The notes beneath the pieces were generated by a model. The model was not told where the DNA came from. It did no database searches and worked only from the letters and a program-made list of their open reading frames with translations. A stretch of DNA of 64,000 bases. Source: Cognatilysobacter terrigena. GTDB lineage: Bacteria; Pseudomonadota; Gammaproteobacteria; Xanthomonadales; Xanthomonadaceae. This document shows, piece by piece, positions 51,483-61,009 of this stretch (position 1 is its first letter; each line of letters begins with the position of its first letter). Location: the NCBI RefSeq assembly GCF_004361065.1, contig NZ_SELT01000019.1, positions 1-64,000 on the forward strand, given 5' to 3'. The position numbers were made by a program, and so were the translations under genes.

Positions 51483-52009
51483 CCCGCCGCATCCTTCCGC
51501 TGCTGCTCGCGCTCGGGCTGACCGCCTGCGGCGACCACGCGGCGCAGCCGTCGACTACCGCGACGACGCCCGCAAAGCCCGCAGCGCCCGCCGACAAGGC
51601 CGATCGCGAGCATCCGAAGCTGCAGGTCGAACTCGTCGACGGCGGCAAGTACGACCTCGAGCAGCATCGCGGCAAGTGGGTCGTCGTGAACTTCTGGGCG
51701 ACGTGGTGCGGCCCGTGCCTGAAGGAGATGCCGGAGCTCTCGACGCTCGCGCAGCGCGGGGACGTCGATGTGATCGGGCTGGCCTACGAGGACATCACCA
51801 AGGCCGACATGCAGGCGTTCCTCAAGACGCACTCTCCGTCGTATCCGATCGCGATCCTCGACACGTTCAACCCGCCGCGCGATTTCGATGCGCCGCAGGG
51901 CCTGCCGATGACGGTGATCGTCGCGCCGGACGGGCATGTCGCGAAGAAGGTGCTGGGGCCGATCACGCTCGCCGCCATCGACGAGGTGGTGAAGGCGCCG
52001 AAGGGATGA
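51479..52009 (+). CDS. TlpA-type thioredoxin-like lipoprotein
   Basis: The 176-residue protein has a lipoprotein signal (RRILPLLLALGLTACGD, lipobox LTAC). An Ala/Pro/Thr linker of about 25 residues follows, then a thioredoxin-like domain. The active site is WATWCGPCLKEMPEL near residue 77, a CGPC redox pair, and GLPMTVIVAPDGHV carries the cis-Pro region. Such TlpA/ResA-like proteins reduce periplasmic disulfides, often for cytochrome c maturation. It is translationally coupled to yihY upstream (ATGA) and acylphosphatase downstream (ATGA). Confidence 0.94.
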   Translation: MTRRILPLLLALGLTACGDHAAQPSTTATTPAKPAAPADKADREHPKLQVELVDGGKYDLEQHRGKWVVVNFWATWCGPCLKEMPELSTLAQRGDVDVIGLAYEDITKADMQAFLKTHSPSYPIAILDTFNPPRDFDAPQGLPMTVIVAPDGHVAKKVLGPITLAAIDEVVKAPKG

Positions 52010-52275
52010 GCGCGGCGCGTTTCCTCGTCGAAGGCCGCGTGCAGGGCGTCGCGTTCCGCGCGCATGCGCGGCATGAGGCAGAGAACCTCGGCCTGACGGG
52101 GCATGCACGCAACCTGCCGGACGGCCGCGTTGAAGTCGTTGCGCATGGCGATGTCGCCGCGATCGAGGCGCTCGCAGAATGGCTCGCGCTTGGCCCGCCG
52201 CATGCCCGCGTCGACGCCGTGCATCGCGAAGCACTCGACGCCACGTCCGCGCCCCGCGGCTTCTCGATCGGCTGA
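52006..52275 (+). CDS. acyP: acylphosphatase
   Basis: The 89-residue enzyme hydrolyses carboxyl phosphates such as acetyl phosphate. The signature RFLVEGRVQGVAFRAHARHEA places the phosphate-binding loop and catalytic Arg (R18 region), given here as the segment EGRVQGVAFR. The catalytic Asn is in GHARNLPDGRVEVVAHG near residue 36. Length is typical (92 in E. coli). It ends the yihY - tlpA - acyP coupled set. Confidence 0.94.
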   Translation: MSAARFLVEGRVQGVAFRAHARHEAENLGLTGHARNLPDGRVEVVAHGDVAAIEALAEWLALGPPHARVDAVHREALDATSAPRGFSIG

Positions 52276-52341
52276 GCGCTTCACCGCGTTCCGACGCGCG
52301 AGCCGCGACGCTCGCGGCATGCGAACCATTCGACGTCATCC

Positions 52342-52623
52342 ATGAATGCGGCCGACTTCATCGGCTGGGGCGCATCGGCCGTGCTCATCGCCACGCTCGC
52401 GCGTCAGGTCTACACGCAGTGGCGCGAACGCACGACCGAGGGTGTCTCGCGCTGGCTGTTCATCGGACAGATGTGCGCGAGCGTCGGCTTCGTGATCTAC
52501 AGCTGGATGCTCGGCAACGGCGTGTTCGTGTTCACCAACGCCGTGTTGCTGCTCACGGGTGTCGTCGGACAGCTGATCTACCGGCGCAACCGGCGGCTCG
52601 CCGAACGCGAAGGCGCGACCTAG
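52342..52623 (+). CDS. SemiSWEET/PQ-loop small membrane protein
   Basis: The 93-residue protein has three membrane segments: FIGWGASAVLIATLARQVYT at 6-25, GVSRWLFIGQMCASVGFVIYS near 35-54 (in parts) and FVFTNAVLLLTGVVGQLIYR near 62-81. The three-helix unit with a Gln-rich first loop fits SemiSWEET/PQ-loop proteins, which dimerise to move small sugars or related solutes. No substrate is evident. Its stop overlaps the stop of the convergent OGT-like gene by a few bases. Confidence 0.82.
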   Translation: MNAADFIGWGASAVLIATLARQVYTQWRERTTEGVSRWLFIGQMCASVGFVIYSWMLGNGVFVFTNAVLLLTGVVGQLIYRRNRRLAEREGAT

Positions 52624-54338
52624 TCGACGATCGCGTGCGGCGGCTGGCCGTTGCGCCAGCGCGTCGCCATCTGCGTCGCGATCGAGGCGAACGCCGCCGC
52701 GAAGCGCGGCATGTCGAATAGCGGCGACGTGCGACGCGCGGCGTCGAGACGCGCACACAGTGCGGCGCGTGCATCGGCATCGCGGCCGAGGCGGATCGCC
52801 GTGGCGACGAAGGCGGCGTCGTCCGCGGCGATCAGTTCGTCGAGGCCCAGCGTGCGCACGAGGCTCGCGGCGACGCGTGAGGCGAACGTTGCGCCGGGCC
52901 GCGTGAGCACCGGGCAGCCGGCCCACAGCGCATCCGACGCAGTGGTGTGCGCGTTGTAGGGCAGGGTGTCGAGGAACAGATCCGCCATGCCGAGGCGGGC
53001 GAGATATTTCGGTTGCGGCTGCTTGCTCATGAAGACGAGCCGCGCCGGGTCGACGCCCGCAGCGCGTGCGGCGTCGCGCAGTCGATCGTCCGCGCGGCCG
53101 GGTCCGCGCAACAGCCACAGCACGCTGCCGTCGACCTCGCGCAGTACGTCGAACATCCGTCGCATGCTGGCCGCGTTGAGCTTGTAGCTGTTGTTGAAGC
53201 AGCAGTAGACGACGCCCTCGTCGGGGAGGCCGCAGTCCGCGCGCGTCGGCGCAGGTTCGGGCTCGCGCGTCGTGTCGGACGGCTGGAATGCATGCGGCAG
53301 CCACGCGACGTGCTCGCTGAAATGCGGCGCGAGCGCGGCGGGCAGCACGGTGCGATCGGCGAGCACGTAATCCATCCAGGACGCGCCCGACGTACCCGGA
53401 TACGCGAGCCAGTTCACCTGCACGGGTGCAGGGCGCATCGCGAAGACTTCCGGCACGCCGCCGCCGCCCCAGCCGCGCAGGTCGTACAGCACGTCGATGC
53501 GCGCATCGCGGATCGCGCGGGCCACGTCCGCATGCGCGCGATGCGTGACGTCGTGGAGCGTGGTCGCTGCCGCGAGGCGTCGACGGATCGGGCTGCCGTC
53601 GTCGGGCGTCAGCGCGAACGTGTGTGCCTGCACGCCGTCGATCGACGCCAGCGCTTCGAAGAACGCGACCGTGAGCAATCCCGTCGGATGCGCACCGAAC
53701 CCGTTGGAGATGAATCCGAGACGGACCGGCTCGCCGATACGCGATGCGCGTTCGACCGCGGGCAGCGGTCGAACCGAGGCGGCGATGATCTCGGCGCGAA
53801 GTCGCGCGCACTGCAGCTGCTCGGCGGGCGTCGCGTCCTCACTGAGGAACGCGAACGGTTCGACCGGCGCCTGCCGACGCCGCACTGCGTCGCGCACCTT
53901 CGTCGATAGCGCTTCGACATCGCGCCAATCGCAGAGGCGTCGTCGTGCAGCGAGGAGATAGGCCGCGACCATCGGCTCGTCCGGCATCACCCGATACGCA
54001 TGCGCGAACGCGTCGGCCGCTTCCTCGACACGGTGCACGTCTTCGAGCGCATGACCGAGCCACACGGCGATGCCCGGATGGCCCGGCGCGGCCTGCGCGG
54101 CTTTCATCAACGTTTCGGCGGCGGCTTCCGCCTGCCCGAGCATCGACTGCGCGCGGCCGAGGCGCGCGAGCGCTTCGGGATGGCCGGGCCGCAACTGCAA
54201 GGCATGGCGCGCGGCGAGTTCACCCGCGATGGGATCACCGGCGTCCAGTTCCGCTTCGGCGAGCATCACCCACGCGATCGCATCCTGCGGCGTGCGCTGG
54301 ACCTGCTGGCGTGCGAGCTGGCGTTCATCGATCGACAC
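52620..54338 (-). CDS. TPR-containing O-GlcNAc transferase-like glycosyltransferase
   Basis: The 572-residue protein has about three or four tetratricopeptide repeats at residues 5-130 (for example EALARLGRAQSMLGQAEAAAE). The SPINDLY/OGT-type glycosyltransferase region follows. Motifs are VRLGFISNGFGAHPTGLLT near 215, VNWLAYPGTSGASWMDYVLADR near 325 (in two parts), YCCFNNSYKLN near 396, RLVFMSKQPQPKYLARL and DLFLDTLPYNAHTTASDALWAG near 472. It should transfer a sugar, probably from a UDP-sugar, to protein Ser/Thr. Substrate is unknown. GTG at 54338 starts just after the GNAT stop; the start is less certain than the domain. It is downstream of the GNAT gene on the same strand. Confidence 0.9.
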   Translation of the reverse strand: MSIDERQLARQQVQRTPQDAIAWVMLAEAELDAGDPIAGELAARHALQLRPGHPEALARLGRAQSMLGQAEAAAETLMKAAQAAPGHPGIAVWLGHALEDVHRVEEAADAFAHAYRVMPDEPMVAAYLLAARRRLCDWRDVEALSTKVRDAVRRRQAPVEPFAFLSEDATPAEQLQCARLRAEIIAASVRPLPAVERASRIGEPVRLGFISNGFGAHPTGLLTVAFFEALASIDGVQAHTFALTPDDGSPIRRRLAAATTLHDVTHRAHADVARAIRDARIDVLYDLRGWGGGGVPEVFAMRPAPVQVNWLAYPGTSGASWMDYVLADRTVLPAALAPHFSEHVAWLPHAFQPSDTTREPEPAPTRADCGLPDEGVVYCCFNNSYKLNAASMRRMFDVLREVDGSVLWLLRGPGRADDRLRDAARAAGVDPARLVFMSKQPQPKYLARLGMADLFLDTLPYNAHTTASDALWAGCPVLTRPGATFASRVAASLVRTLGLDELIAADDAAFVATAIRLGRDADARAALCARLDAARRTSPLFDMPRFAAAFASIATQMATRWRNGQPPHAIVD

Positions 54339-54339
54339 G

Positions 54340-54798
54340 TCAGGCGGTCGCCGCGGCAAGGCCGAGCGCGTACCACTGCGTGGTCTCTTCGCTCCAGCCG
54401 GCTGCACGGTACAGCGCACGCGCAGCGTGGTTGTCCTGCGCGGTCTCGAGCACGATTCGCGCGGCGCCGGCATCGCGTGCCGCATCAGCCGCCGCATCGA
54501 GCAATGCGCGGGCGACGCCGCTTCGGCGCGCGCTCGCGTCGACATAGAGATCGTTGAGCACGCGGATGGGCCTCATGCGCACCGACGAGAACATCGGGTA
54601 GCACTGCACGAACCCGACGGCGTCATCGCCGCGCCACGCGAGGTGGATCGTCGATTCGCCACGGGCCATGCGTTCGGCGAGGAACGCGCGCGCGGCGGCG
54701 ACGTCGGACGGCTGGCCGTAGAACCGTCGGTACGCATCGAACAACGCGGCGGCGGCGTCGAGGTCGTCGGGCGTGGCGAGGCGGATGCGGAAGTCCAT
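54340..54798 (-). CDS. GNAT family N-acetyltransferase
   Basis: The 152-residue acetyltransferase begins FRIRLATPDDLDAAAALFD. The acetyl-CoA loop is VDASARRSGVARALLDAAADAA near residue 86, a RxxGxA pattern. It ends with ALYRAAGWSEETTQWYAL. The start at 54798 gives MDFRIRLA. The substrate is unknown. It is encoded directly upstream of the OGT-like glycosyltransferase, one base apart, so the two probably share a transcript and perhaps a modification pathway; that is inference. Confidence 0.9.
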   Translation of the reverse strand: MDFRIRLATPDDLDAAAALFDAYRRFYGQPSDVAAARAFLAERMARGESTIHLAWRGDDAVGFVQCYPMFSSVRMRPIRVLNDLYVDASARRSGVARALLDAAADAARDAGAARIVLETAQDNHAARALYRAAGWSEETTQWYALGLAAATA

Positions 54799-54859
54799 GG
54801 CGCGGCGTCCAGTCGGGCGTTCCCGATTGTCGCCGCTCGCCGCGCGGCGCGACACCCCG

Positions 54860-55945
54860 TCAGCTCGCGGAGGTCAGTCGCGCGAGTTCGTCGGCCTGGT
54901 TCTCCTGCTGCAGGCGGTCGAGCAGCGGATCCAGCGCGCCTTCGATCACGTTCGGCAGGTCGTACAGCGTGAGGCCTTCGACGCGGTGGTCGGTGATGCG
55001 GCCCTGCGGGAAGTTGTAGGTGCGGATGCGCTGGCTGCGATCGCCACTGCCGACCTGCAGCTTGCGCGTCTCCGCCTGCGCGGCCGCGGCCTTCGCTTCC
55101 TGCGCCTCGGCGAGCATCGCGCGCAGGCGCTTCATCGCCTTGTCGCGGTTCGCGTGCTGGCTGCGCTCCGTCTGGCTCTCGACCACGATGCCGCTCGGCA
55201 GGTGGGTGATGCGGATGGCCGAATCGGTCTTGTTGACGTGCTGGCCGCCTGCGCCGGACGAGCGATACGTGTCGATGCGCAGGTCGGCGGTATTGATCTC
55301 GATCGGCGCTTCCTCGGCTTCCACCGGAATGATCGCGACGGTCGCGGCGGAGGTGTGGATGCGGCCCTGCGATTCCGTCGCCGGCACGCGCTGCACGCGA
55401 TGCGTGCCCGACTCGAACTTCAGGCGCGAATACGCGCCGCGGCCTTCGACGCGCGCGATCACTTCCTTGAAGCCGCCGTGCTCGCCAGGATTCGCCGATT
55501 CGACTTCGATGCGCCAGCCCTGGCGCTCGGCGTAGCGCGAATACATGCGGAACAGGTCGCCGGCGAATATCGCCGCTTCGTCACCACCGGTGCCCGCGCG
55601 CACTTCGAGATAGAGATCGCCTTCATCGCGCGGATCCTTCGGGATCAGGTGCGCGAGCAGTTCGCCTTCGAGGACTTCGAGGCGTTGCGACGCGGCGTCG
55701 ATCTCCTCGTCCGCGAGCTCGCGCATCTCCGGGTCGTCGCGCATCGCCTGCGCAGCGGCGAGATCGCCGCGGGCGCGCTGTTCGTCGGCGAGCGCGCTGG
55801 CGACCGGTTCGAGCTGCGCGAATTCGCGCGACAGCCGGCGGAACTGGTCAGCGTCGCCAATGACGCCGGGATCGGCGAGCAGGCGTTCGAGTTCCTCACG
55901 ACGTTCGGCGAGGGCTTCGAGCTTGCGGCGCAGGGAAGGATTCAT
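54860..55945 (-). CDS. prfA: peptide chain release factor 1
   Basis: The 361-residue protein reads UAG and UAA stop codons and releases the peptide. The catalytic GGQ is at residues 233-235 ([14 protein letters not shown]), the same position as in E. coli, and is the target of PrmC encoded at 30338. The codon-recognition region near 185-190 is [11 protein letters not shown]-like. It starts 66 bases after hemA on the same strand, the conserved hemA-prfA order. The N-terminal helices are [20 protein letters not shown]. Confidence 0.98.
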   Translation of the reverse strand: MNPSLRRKLEALAERREELERLLADPGVIGDADQFRRLSREFAQLEPVASALADEQRARGDLAAAQAMRDDPEMRELADEEIDAASQRLEVLEGELLAHLIPKDPRDEGDLYLEVRAGTGGDEAAIFAGDLFRMYSRYAERQGWRIEVESANPGEHGGFKEVIARVEGRGAYSRLKFESGTHRVQRVPATESQGRIHTSAATVAIIPVEAEEAPIEINTADLRIDTYRSSGAGGQHVNKTDSAIRITHLPSGIVVESQTERSQHANRDKAMKRLRAMLAEAQEAKAAAAQAETRKLQVGSGDRSQRIRTYNFPQGRITDHRVEGLTLYDLPNVIEGALDPLLDRLQQENQADELARLTSAS

Positions 55946-56011
55946 GCGAAAGGACCGGACGACGGAGCAGGGCGGCCGCGCTGCGGCCGTGCGATGGCGA
56001 CGTCGAGGTCG

Positions 56012-57277
56012 CTAACGCTCCGCGTCGTCGCCGGGCGCTTCGGGGAACAGGCGTTCGACCGCACGGGCGAGTTCCGCATCGCCCTGCACGGCCGCATCGC
56101 GCACGGCGACGGTCGGTGCGTGCAGCAGGCGATTGGTCAGCGTGTGCGCGAGGAACTCCAACGCGTCTTCGGGCGACACGCCGGCTGCAAGCTGCTGCTT
56201 CGCCTTCGCCAGCACATCGGCACGTGCGACTTCGCCATGCGTGCGGATGCGCTTGACCGGCTCGGTGCGCGAACTCGCGTCGAGCTTTTCCCGGAAACGG
56301 GCGACTTGCAGCTCGACGATCGCTTCCGCTTCATCCGCGGCTTCGCGACGACTGCGGCGGTTGTCCTCGATCGCGCGCTCGAGGTCGTCGACCGGGTAGA
56401 GGAAAACGTCCGACAGCTGCGCCACATCCGCGGCGACATCGCGCGGCACGGCGAGGTCGAGCAGCAGCATCGGCCGGCGACGACGTGCTGCGAGCGCGGC
56501 TTGCACGTGCGTCGCGTGCAGGATCGGCTCGCGGCTCGCCGTCGCGCTGATCACGATGTCCGCTTCGGCGAGATGCTTGTCGAGATCGGCGAGCGGCAGC
56601 GCATAACCGCCGTGGCGCTGCGCGAGATCCTGCGCGTGCGCGAGCGTGCGGTTGGCGACGAGCAGTCGCTTCGTGCCCGCCTGTACGAGATGGCGCGCGG
56701 CGAGTTCGATGGTTTCGCCCGCGCCGATCAGCAGCACGGTGGACGTATCGAGCGGCGCGAACGATTCCTGCGCGAGCTTCACCGCGGTCGATGCGACCGA
56801 CACCGGATTCGCGCCGATGCGCGTGTCGGTGCGCGCGCGCTTGGCGGTGGTGAACGCGTGCTGGAACAGACGGTCGAGGCGGTTCCCGAGCGTGCCCGCC
56901 GCGCGCGCCGTCGCCCAGGCGTCTTTCACCTGGCCGAGGATCTGCGGCTCGCCGAGCACGAGCGAGTCGAGTCCCGTCGCGACGCGGAACAGATGGCGCA
57001 CCGCGTCGGCATCGCCGTGGCGGTAGAGATAGGCGTGCAGGTCGGGCCCGACGTTCGAACGCGTCGCGAGCCAGTCCGCGAGCGACGCGCCGTCGTCGGC
57101 GGTCTCGGCGTAGAGCTCGGTGCGGTTGCAGGTCGACAGCAGCGCGACTTCGTTCACCGTCGGCATCGCGCGCAGCTCGTCGAGCGCGCCGTTCAGCGCG
57201 TCGCCGGCAAACGCCACCCGTTCGCGCACGTCGACGGGCGCGGTGGCGTGGTTGAGGCCGATGACGTGAAAACCCAT
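56012..57277 (-). CDS. hemA: glutamyl-tRNA reductase
   Basis: The 421-residue enzyme reduces glutamyl-tRNA with NADPH to glutamate-1-semialdehyde, the first committed step of heme synthesis. The nucleophile Cys is C50 in STCNRTELY, as in E. coli. [22 protein letters not shown] near residue 100 (in two parts) and the NADPH motif [17 protein letters not shown] near 180 are typical. A TAGAAT on the minus strand at 57325-57320 is a likely -10 box about 43 bases upstream. It is divergent from the TPR-lolB-ispE group, a conserved arrangement. Confidence 0.98.
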   Translation of the reverse strand: MGFHVIGLNHATAPVDVRERVAFAGDALNGALDELRAMPTVNEVALLSTCNRTELYAETADDGASLADWLATRSNVGPDLHAYLYRHGDADAVRHLFRVATGLDSLVLGEPQILGQVKDAWATARAAGTLGNRLDRLFQHAFTTAKRARTDTRIGANPVSVASTAVKLAQESFAPLDTSTVLLIGAGETIELAARHLVQAGTKRLLVANRTLAHAQDLAQRHGGYALPLADLDKHLAEADIVISATASREPILHATHVQAALAARRRRPMLLLDLAVPRDVAADVAQLSDVFLYPVDDLERAIEDNRRSRREAADEAEAIVELQVARFREKLDASSRTEPVKRIRTHGEVARADVLAKAKQQLAAGVSPEDALEFLAHTLTNRLLHAPTVAVRDAAVQGDAELARAVERLFPEAPGDDAER

Positions 57278-57319
57278 TCGTTACAGGGGCGTGCGCTAAG
57301 CTGCGGCGGCAGTCCCGTC

Positions 57320-57325
57320 ATTCTA
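57320..57325 (-). promoter_or_regulatory. candidate -10 box for hemA
   Basis: TAGAAT on the minus strand, 42 bases before the hemA ATG. CATTAT on the plus strand at 57353-57358 could serve the divergent TPR gene. Confidence 0.4.
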
Positions 57326-57371
57326 ACGATGCGGGTGCTGCGACCTCTGGAACCCATTATCGCGGGTGCGC

Positions 57372-59228
57372 ATGCGTCACGTTTTGCGTTCGATCAAGCG
57401 GTTCAGTCTGGCGGTCGCGATCGTGCTCGCGCCGCCCGTCCTTGCCGCGCCCGCGGCCAAGCCGGCCACGACCGGCGACCTGCCGCTGGAGTCGCTGCTG
57501 TCGGGCGAATTCGCGCTGCAGGCCGGCAAACTCGATCAGGCCGCCAAGGGCTACGTCGACGCCGCCCGCACCTCGCGCGACGCCGGCCTCGCCGAGCGCG
57601 CGACCGGGATCGCGCTGGTCGCCAAGGACGACCGTCGCGCCGCCGAGGCGCTGAAGCTCTGGCGCGACCTGCTCGGCCCCGCCGCCGGCGACCGCGCCGA
57701 TCTCCACGTCGCCCAGGCCACGCTGGCGCTGCACCGCGGCGACGAAGCCCTCGCCACGCGCGAACTCAGCACCCTGTTCGCGCAGCAGGAAGACGGCTGG
57801 CGCTACGCCATCGGCGCGCTCGCCGGTGGCGCGAAGACGCCGAAGCAGGCCGCATCGGTCGTCAAGCGGCTGCTGGACGCCAACGCCGTGCCGTCGACGC
57901 TCCCCGCCTGGCTCGCCCTGGGCGGCCTCGCCCAGCGCCTGCAGGAGCCCGCGCTCGCCGACCGCATCGTCGCCCAGGTGATCGAACGCGTCCCGCGCGA
58001 CCCGCGCGTGACCCTGCTCAAGGCCAGCCAGCTGCGCGAGGCCGGCAAGAACGCCGAGGCGAAGGCGGCGATCGACACCCTGCGCGCTGCCACGACGACG
58101 GACGCCGACCTGCGCCTGCTCGTCGCCCGCGAATACGACGCGCTGGGCGAATCCGCCGCCGCCGCGGACACGCTCGCGACCGGCCCGCAGGACGACCAGA
58201 CCTATGCGCTGCGCGCATCGCTTTACGCGCGCGTCGACGACAAGGCGCGCCTGCAGCAGCTCTACGACGAGCTGTCGCGCAACGCGCAGCGCCCGGAGCC
58301 CGATCGCCGCCTGCTGCTCGGCCAGCTCGCCGAGTACCTCAAGCATTACGACGCGGCGCTCGACTGGTACCGCTCGGTGCCGGGCGGCCCGCAGCGCTGG
58401 ACCGCACGCCTGCGTACCGCGAACGTCCTGCACGAACTCGGCCGCGGCAAGGAAGCGATCGACTCACTGCACGCGCTGCAGCAGGACGCGTCGGCCGACG
58501 ACGACGTGCGGCGCATGGCCTACAACCTCGAGGCCGGCCTCTGGCAGAAGGACAAGGACGACGCGCACGAGATGGACGCGTATGCGCGCGGCCTCGCCGC
58601 ATTCCCCGACGATCCGGACCTGCTCTACGCCCGCGCGCTGACCTGGGAGCGCCGCGACGACATCCCGCGCGCCGAGGCCGACCTGCGTCGCATCCTCGTC
58701 GCGCAACCCGACAACGTCGCCACGGTCAACGCGTTGGGCTACACGCTCGCCGACCGCACCACCCGCTATCGCGAGGCGCTGGAGCTGATCAACCGCGCCC
58801 GCGCGGCCGAGCCGAACAACGCAGCAATCGTCGACAGCTACGGCTGGGTGCTCTACCGCCTCGGCAAGCCCGCCGATGCGCTGCCGGAACTGCAGCGCGC
58901 CTACACGCTGCAGAAGGACGCAGAGATTGCCGCGCACGTCGGCGAAGTGCTGTGGGTGCTCGGTCGTAAGGACGAGGCCCGCAAGTACTTCGAGGACTCG
59001 CGGCGTATCGATCCCGAAAACCGCTCGCTCGCCCGCGCGCTGCAGAAGACCGGCGCGACGTTGCCGCCCCCAGCGCCCGCGACGGGCAAGTCGGGTGACG
59101 CCGGGACGCCGGCGGACGGAGCCGCTGCGGGAGCAGGGGAGTCGGGTGGCGCGTCGCAGTCGGTGGTGCCGACGTCCGCGCCCGCTGCTGCGCCGTCCGC
59201 GTCGACCGGCAAAGGCGGTGCTGCGTGA
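57372..59228 (+). CDS. exported TPR-repeat protein upstream of lolB
   Basis: The 618-residue protein begins with a signal sequence ([20 protein letters not shown]). It consists almost entirely of tetratricopeptide repeats, for example [20 protein letters not shown] near residue 38 and [20 protein letters not shown] near 472. The last 60 residues are Ala/Gly/Pro/Ser-rich. Such proteins precede lolB in Xanthomonadaceae and Pseudomonas and are thought to assist outer-membrane assembly. GTG at 57366 is an alternative start. Its last codons overlap the lolB start (GTGA). Confidence 0.9.
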   Translation: MRHVLRSIKRFSLAVAIVLAPPVLAAPAAKPATTGDLPLESLLSGEFALQAGKLDQAAKGYVDAARTSRDAGLAERATGIALVAKDDRRAAEALKLWRDLLGPAAGDRADLHVAQATLALHRGDEALATRELSTLFAQQEDGWRYAIGALAGGAKTPKQAASVVKRLLDANAVPSTLPAWLALGGLAQRLQEPALADRIVAQVIERVPRDPRVTLLKASQLREAGKNAEAKAAIDTLRAATTTDADLRLLVAREYDALGESAAAADTLATGPQDDQTYALRASLYARVDDKARLQQLYDELSRNAQRPEPDRRLLLGQLAEYLKHYDAALDWYRSVPGGPQRWTARLRTANVLHELGRGKEAIDSLHALQQDASADDDVRRMAYNLEAGLWQKDKDDAHEMDAYARGLAAFPDDPDLLYARALTWERRDDIPRAEADLRRILVAQPDNVATVNALGYTLADRTTRYREALELINRARAAEPNNAAIVDSYGWVLYRLGKPADALPELQRAYTLQKDAEIAAHVGEVLWVLGRKDEARKYFEDSRRIDPENRSLARALQKTGATLPPPAPATGKSGDAGTPADGAAAGAGESGGASQSVVPTSAPAAAPSASTGKGGAA

Positions 59229-59938
59229 GGGCGGGGTCGGTCACTTGCCCTCGGATCGAGGCCGAAGACGGCAGCTCGGCGGCAGAAGGCACCACACTGA
59301 AGAGCGCGCGCAGCAGAACCCGGGTTCGGTTCTTGGCGATCGTGCTGCTCAGCGCGACGCTGCTCGTTGGCTGCGCAACGACCCGGGTCACTCCCACGCC
59401 GGTCGCTACCGACGCCGCGACCGCCGCGCTCGAGAAGCGCGAGCAGGATCTCGCCGCCCAGACCCGCTGGGGCCTCGACGGCCGCATCGCCGTATCGAAT
59501 TCGCGCGACGCCGGCAGCGGCCGCATCGAATGGCGGCAGGACGGTTCGCGTTTCGACATCGAACTGACCGCGCCGATCACCCATCAGGGCTGGCGCCTGC
59601 ACGGCGAGCCCGGCCGGGCGGTGCTCGACGGGCTGCCGGGCGGCCCGCGGGAAGGGTCGGACGCCGAAAGCCTGCTCCGCCAGGCGACCGGCTGGTCCAT
59701 CCCCGTGGCCTCGCTGCCGGCCTGGGTGCGCGGGCTGCGCGCGGATCCGCGCACCGCGACCGTGCAGTTCGGCAACGACGGCCGCCTGGCGCACCTCGCG
59801 GAAGCCGGCTGGACGATCGACTACACCTGGCCGGCGGACACGGCGGCGGCGCTGCCCTCGCGCATCGAAGCCCGTCGCGACGATGCGCGCGTCCGACTCG
59901 TCGTGGACCGCTGGACGGACGGCACCGACGCGCCATGA
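59225..59938 (+). CDS. lolB: outer membrane lipoprotein receptor LolB
   Basis: The 237-residue lipoprotein accepts lipoproteins from the periplasmic carrier LolA and inserts them into the outer membrane. The lipobox is LVGCAT near residue 49, preceded by the hydrophobic [13 protein letters not shown]. The mature domain has [22 protein letters not shown] near 82 (in two parts) and the C-terminal [20 protein letters not shown]. The GTG start overlaps the upstream stop, and leaves an unusually long 34-residue stretch before the hydrophobic core. A later non-ATG start is possible. Its stop overlaps ispE (ATGA). Confidence 0.92.
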   Translation: MRAGSVTCPRIEAEDGSSAAEGTTLKSARSRTRVRFLAIVLLSATLLVGCATTRVTPTPVATDAATAALEKREQDLAAQTRWGLDGRIAVSNSRDAGSGRIEWRQDGSRFDIELTAPITHQGWRLHGEPGRAVLDGLPGGPREGSDAESLLRQATGWSIPVASLPAWVRGLRADPRTATVQFGNDGRLAHLAEAGWTIDYTWPADTAAALPSRIEARRDDARVRLVVDRWTDGTDAP

Positions 59939-60816
59939 GCGGCGAGTGGAGCGCTTGGCCGGCACCGGCCAAGCTCAACCTGTTTCTCCACATCACCGGC
60001 CGTCGCGACGACGGCTACCACCGGCTCCAGACCGTTTTCCGGCTGCTGGAGTGGGGCGACACGATCCGGCTGCGCCCGCGTTCGGACGGTGTCATCGAGC
60101 GGCTCGGCTGGTCGGTGCCGGGCGTGGACTCCCCCGATGACCTCGCGGTTCGTGCCGCGATCGCGTTGCGAAAAGCGGCGGACGTCGCTCAAGGCGCCGA
60201 CATCGAGATCGAAAAACGCATTCCCGCCGGCGGCGGTTTCGGCGGCGGTTCCTCCGACGCGGCGACCGTGCTGGTGGTCCTCAACCGGCTGTGGGGCATT
60301 GACTGGCCCCTCGAGCGGCTGGCGGCTCTCGGGCTCTCGCTGGGCGCCGACGTCCCCGTTTTCGTGCTCGGCCGCAATGCTTGGGCCGACGGCATCGGCG
60401 AGGAACTGCAGCCGATGGACCTCGCGCCCGCGTGGTACCTCGTCGCCGAGCCCGGCGTACATGCGCCCACCGCCGCTCTTTTCGCGTCCCCTGATTTGAC
60501 GCGCGATTCACCGCCCTTGAAAATGGCGGACTTCGTTGCGGGGGGCGACCCCCGGAGTGGCCGGTTCGGGAACGCCTTCGAGCCCGTGCTGCGCGCGCGC
60601 GAGCCTGCGGTCGACGTGGTGCTCGACGCGCTGTCGCAGCTCGGGACGGCGCGACTGACCGGTTCGGGCAGCGGGTGCTTCGTCGAATTCGCCACGCGCG
60701 AAGCCGCCGAGGACGCGCTCCGCCGGCTTCGGCCGACCGTTCGATGCCGGCTCGTCGCCGGTGCCGCCGTGTCGCCGCTGCATCGGGCGCTCGAAAGGTT
60801 CCAGGCCTCGCCTTAA
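59935..60816 (+). CDS. ispE: 4-diphosphocytidyl-2-C-methyl-D-erythritol kinase
   Basis: The 293-residue GHMP kinase phosphorylates CDP-methylerythritol in the non-mevalonate isoprenoid pathway. [21 protein letters not shown] near residue 9 (in two parts) holds the catalytic Lys and His, and the ATP loop is [19 protein letters not shown] near 96. [11 protein letters not shown] near 242 is the third GHMP motif. Its stop is followed by tRNA-Gln after 26 bases. It is coupled to lolB by an ATGA overlap. This is the conserved lolB-ispE-tRNA-prs order. Confidence 0.97.
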   Translation: MSGEWSAWPAPAKLNLFLHITGRRDDGYHRLQTVFRLLEWGDTIRLRPRSDGVIERLGWSVPGVDSPDDLAVRAAIALRKAADVAQGADIEIEKRIPAGGGFGGGSSDAATVLVVLNRLWGIDWPLERLAALGLSLGADVPVFVLGRNAWADGIGEELQPMDLAPAWYLVAEPGVHAPTAALFASPDLTRDSPPLKMADFVAGGDPRSGRFGNAFEPVLRAREPAVDVVLDALSQLGTARLTGSGSGCFVEFATREAAEDALRRLRPTVRCRLVAGAAVSPLHRALERFQASP

Positions 60817-60842
60817 AACGCGTCGCCACGTTCGACAACGAC

Positions 60843-60918
60843 AGGGGCGTCGCCAAGCGGTTAAGGCACCAGGTTTTGATCCTGGCACGCGAAGGTTCGA
60901 ATCCTTCCGCCCCTGCCA
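60843..60918 (+). tRNA. tRNA-Gln (anticodon TTG)
   Basis: A full cloverleaf is readable: acceptor AGGGGCG (60843-60849) with CGCCCCT (60908-60914), anticodon stem CCAGG/CCTGG around TTTTGAT with anticodon TTG, T arm GAAGG/CCTTC around TTCGAAT, discriminator G and encoded CCA (60916-60918). It lies between ispE and prs. Confidence 0.97.
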
Positions 60919-61009
60919 TTCGCGACGAACGCGAACGGCTGCGCGATGCGCGCCGACGCGTGTGGTGTGCATCAGACCGAATTCCGAACACCTTCCGACG
61001 CCGGCCGCC

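Noticed and set aside
54773-58969. A plus-strand open frame of about 1400 codons opposite prfA and hemA, running into the TPR gene.
   Set aside because: prfA and hemA are certain on the other strand (GGQ and catalytic C50 at canonical positions); this frame is their shadow.
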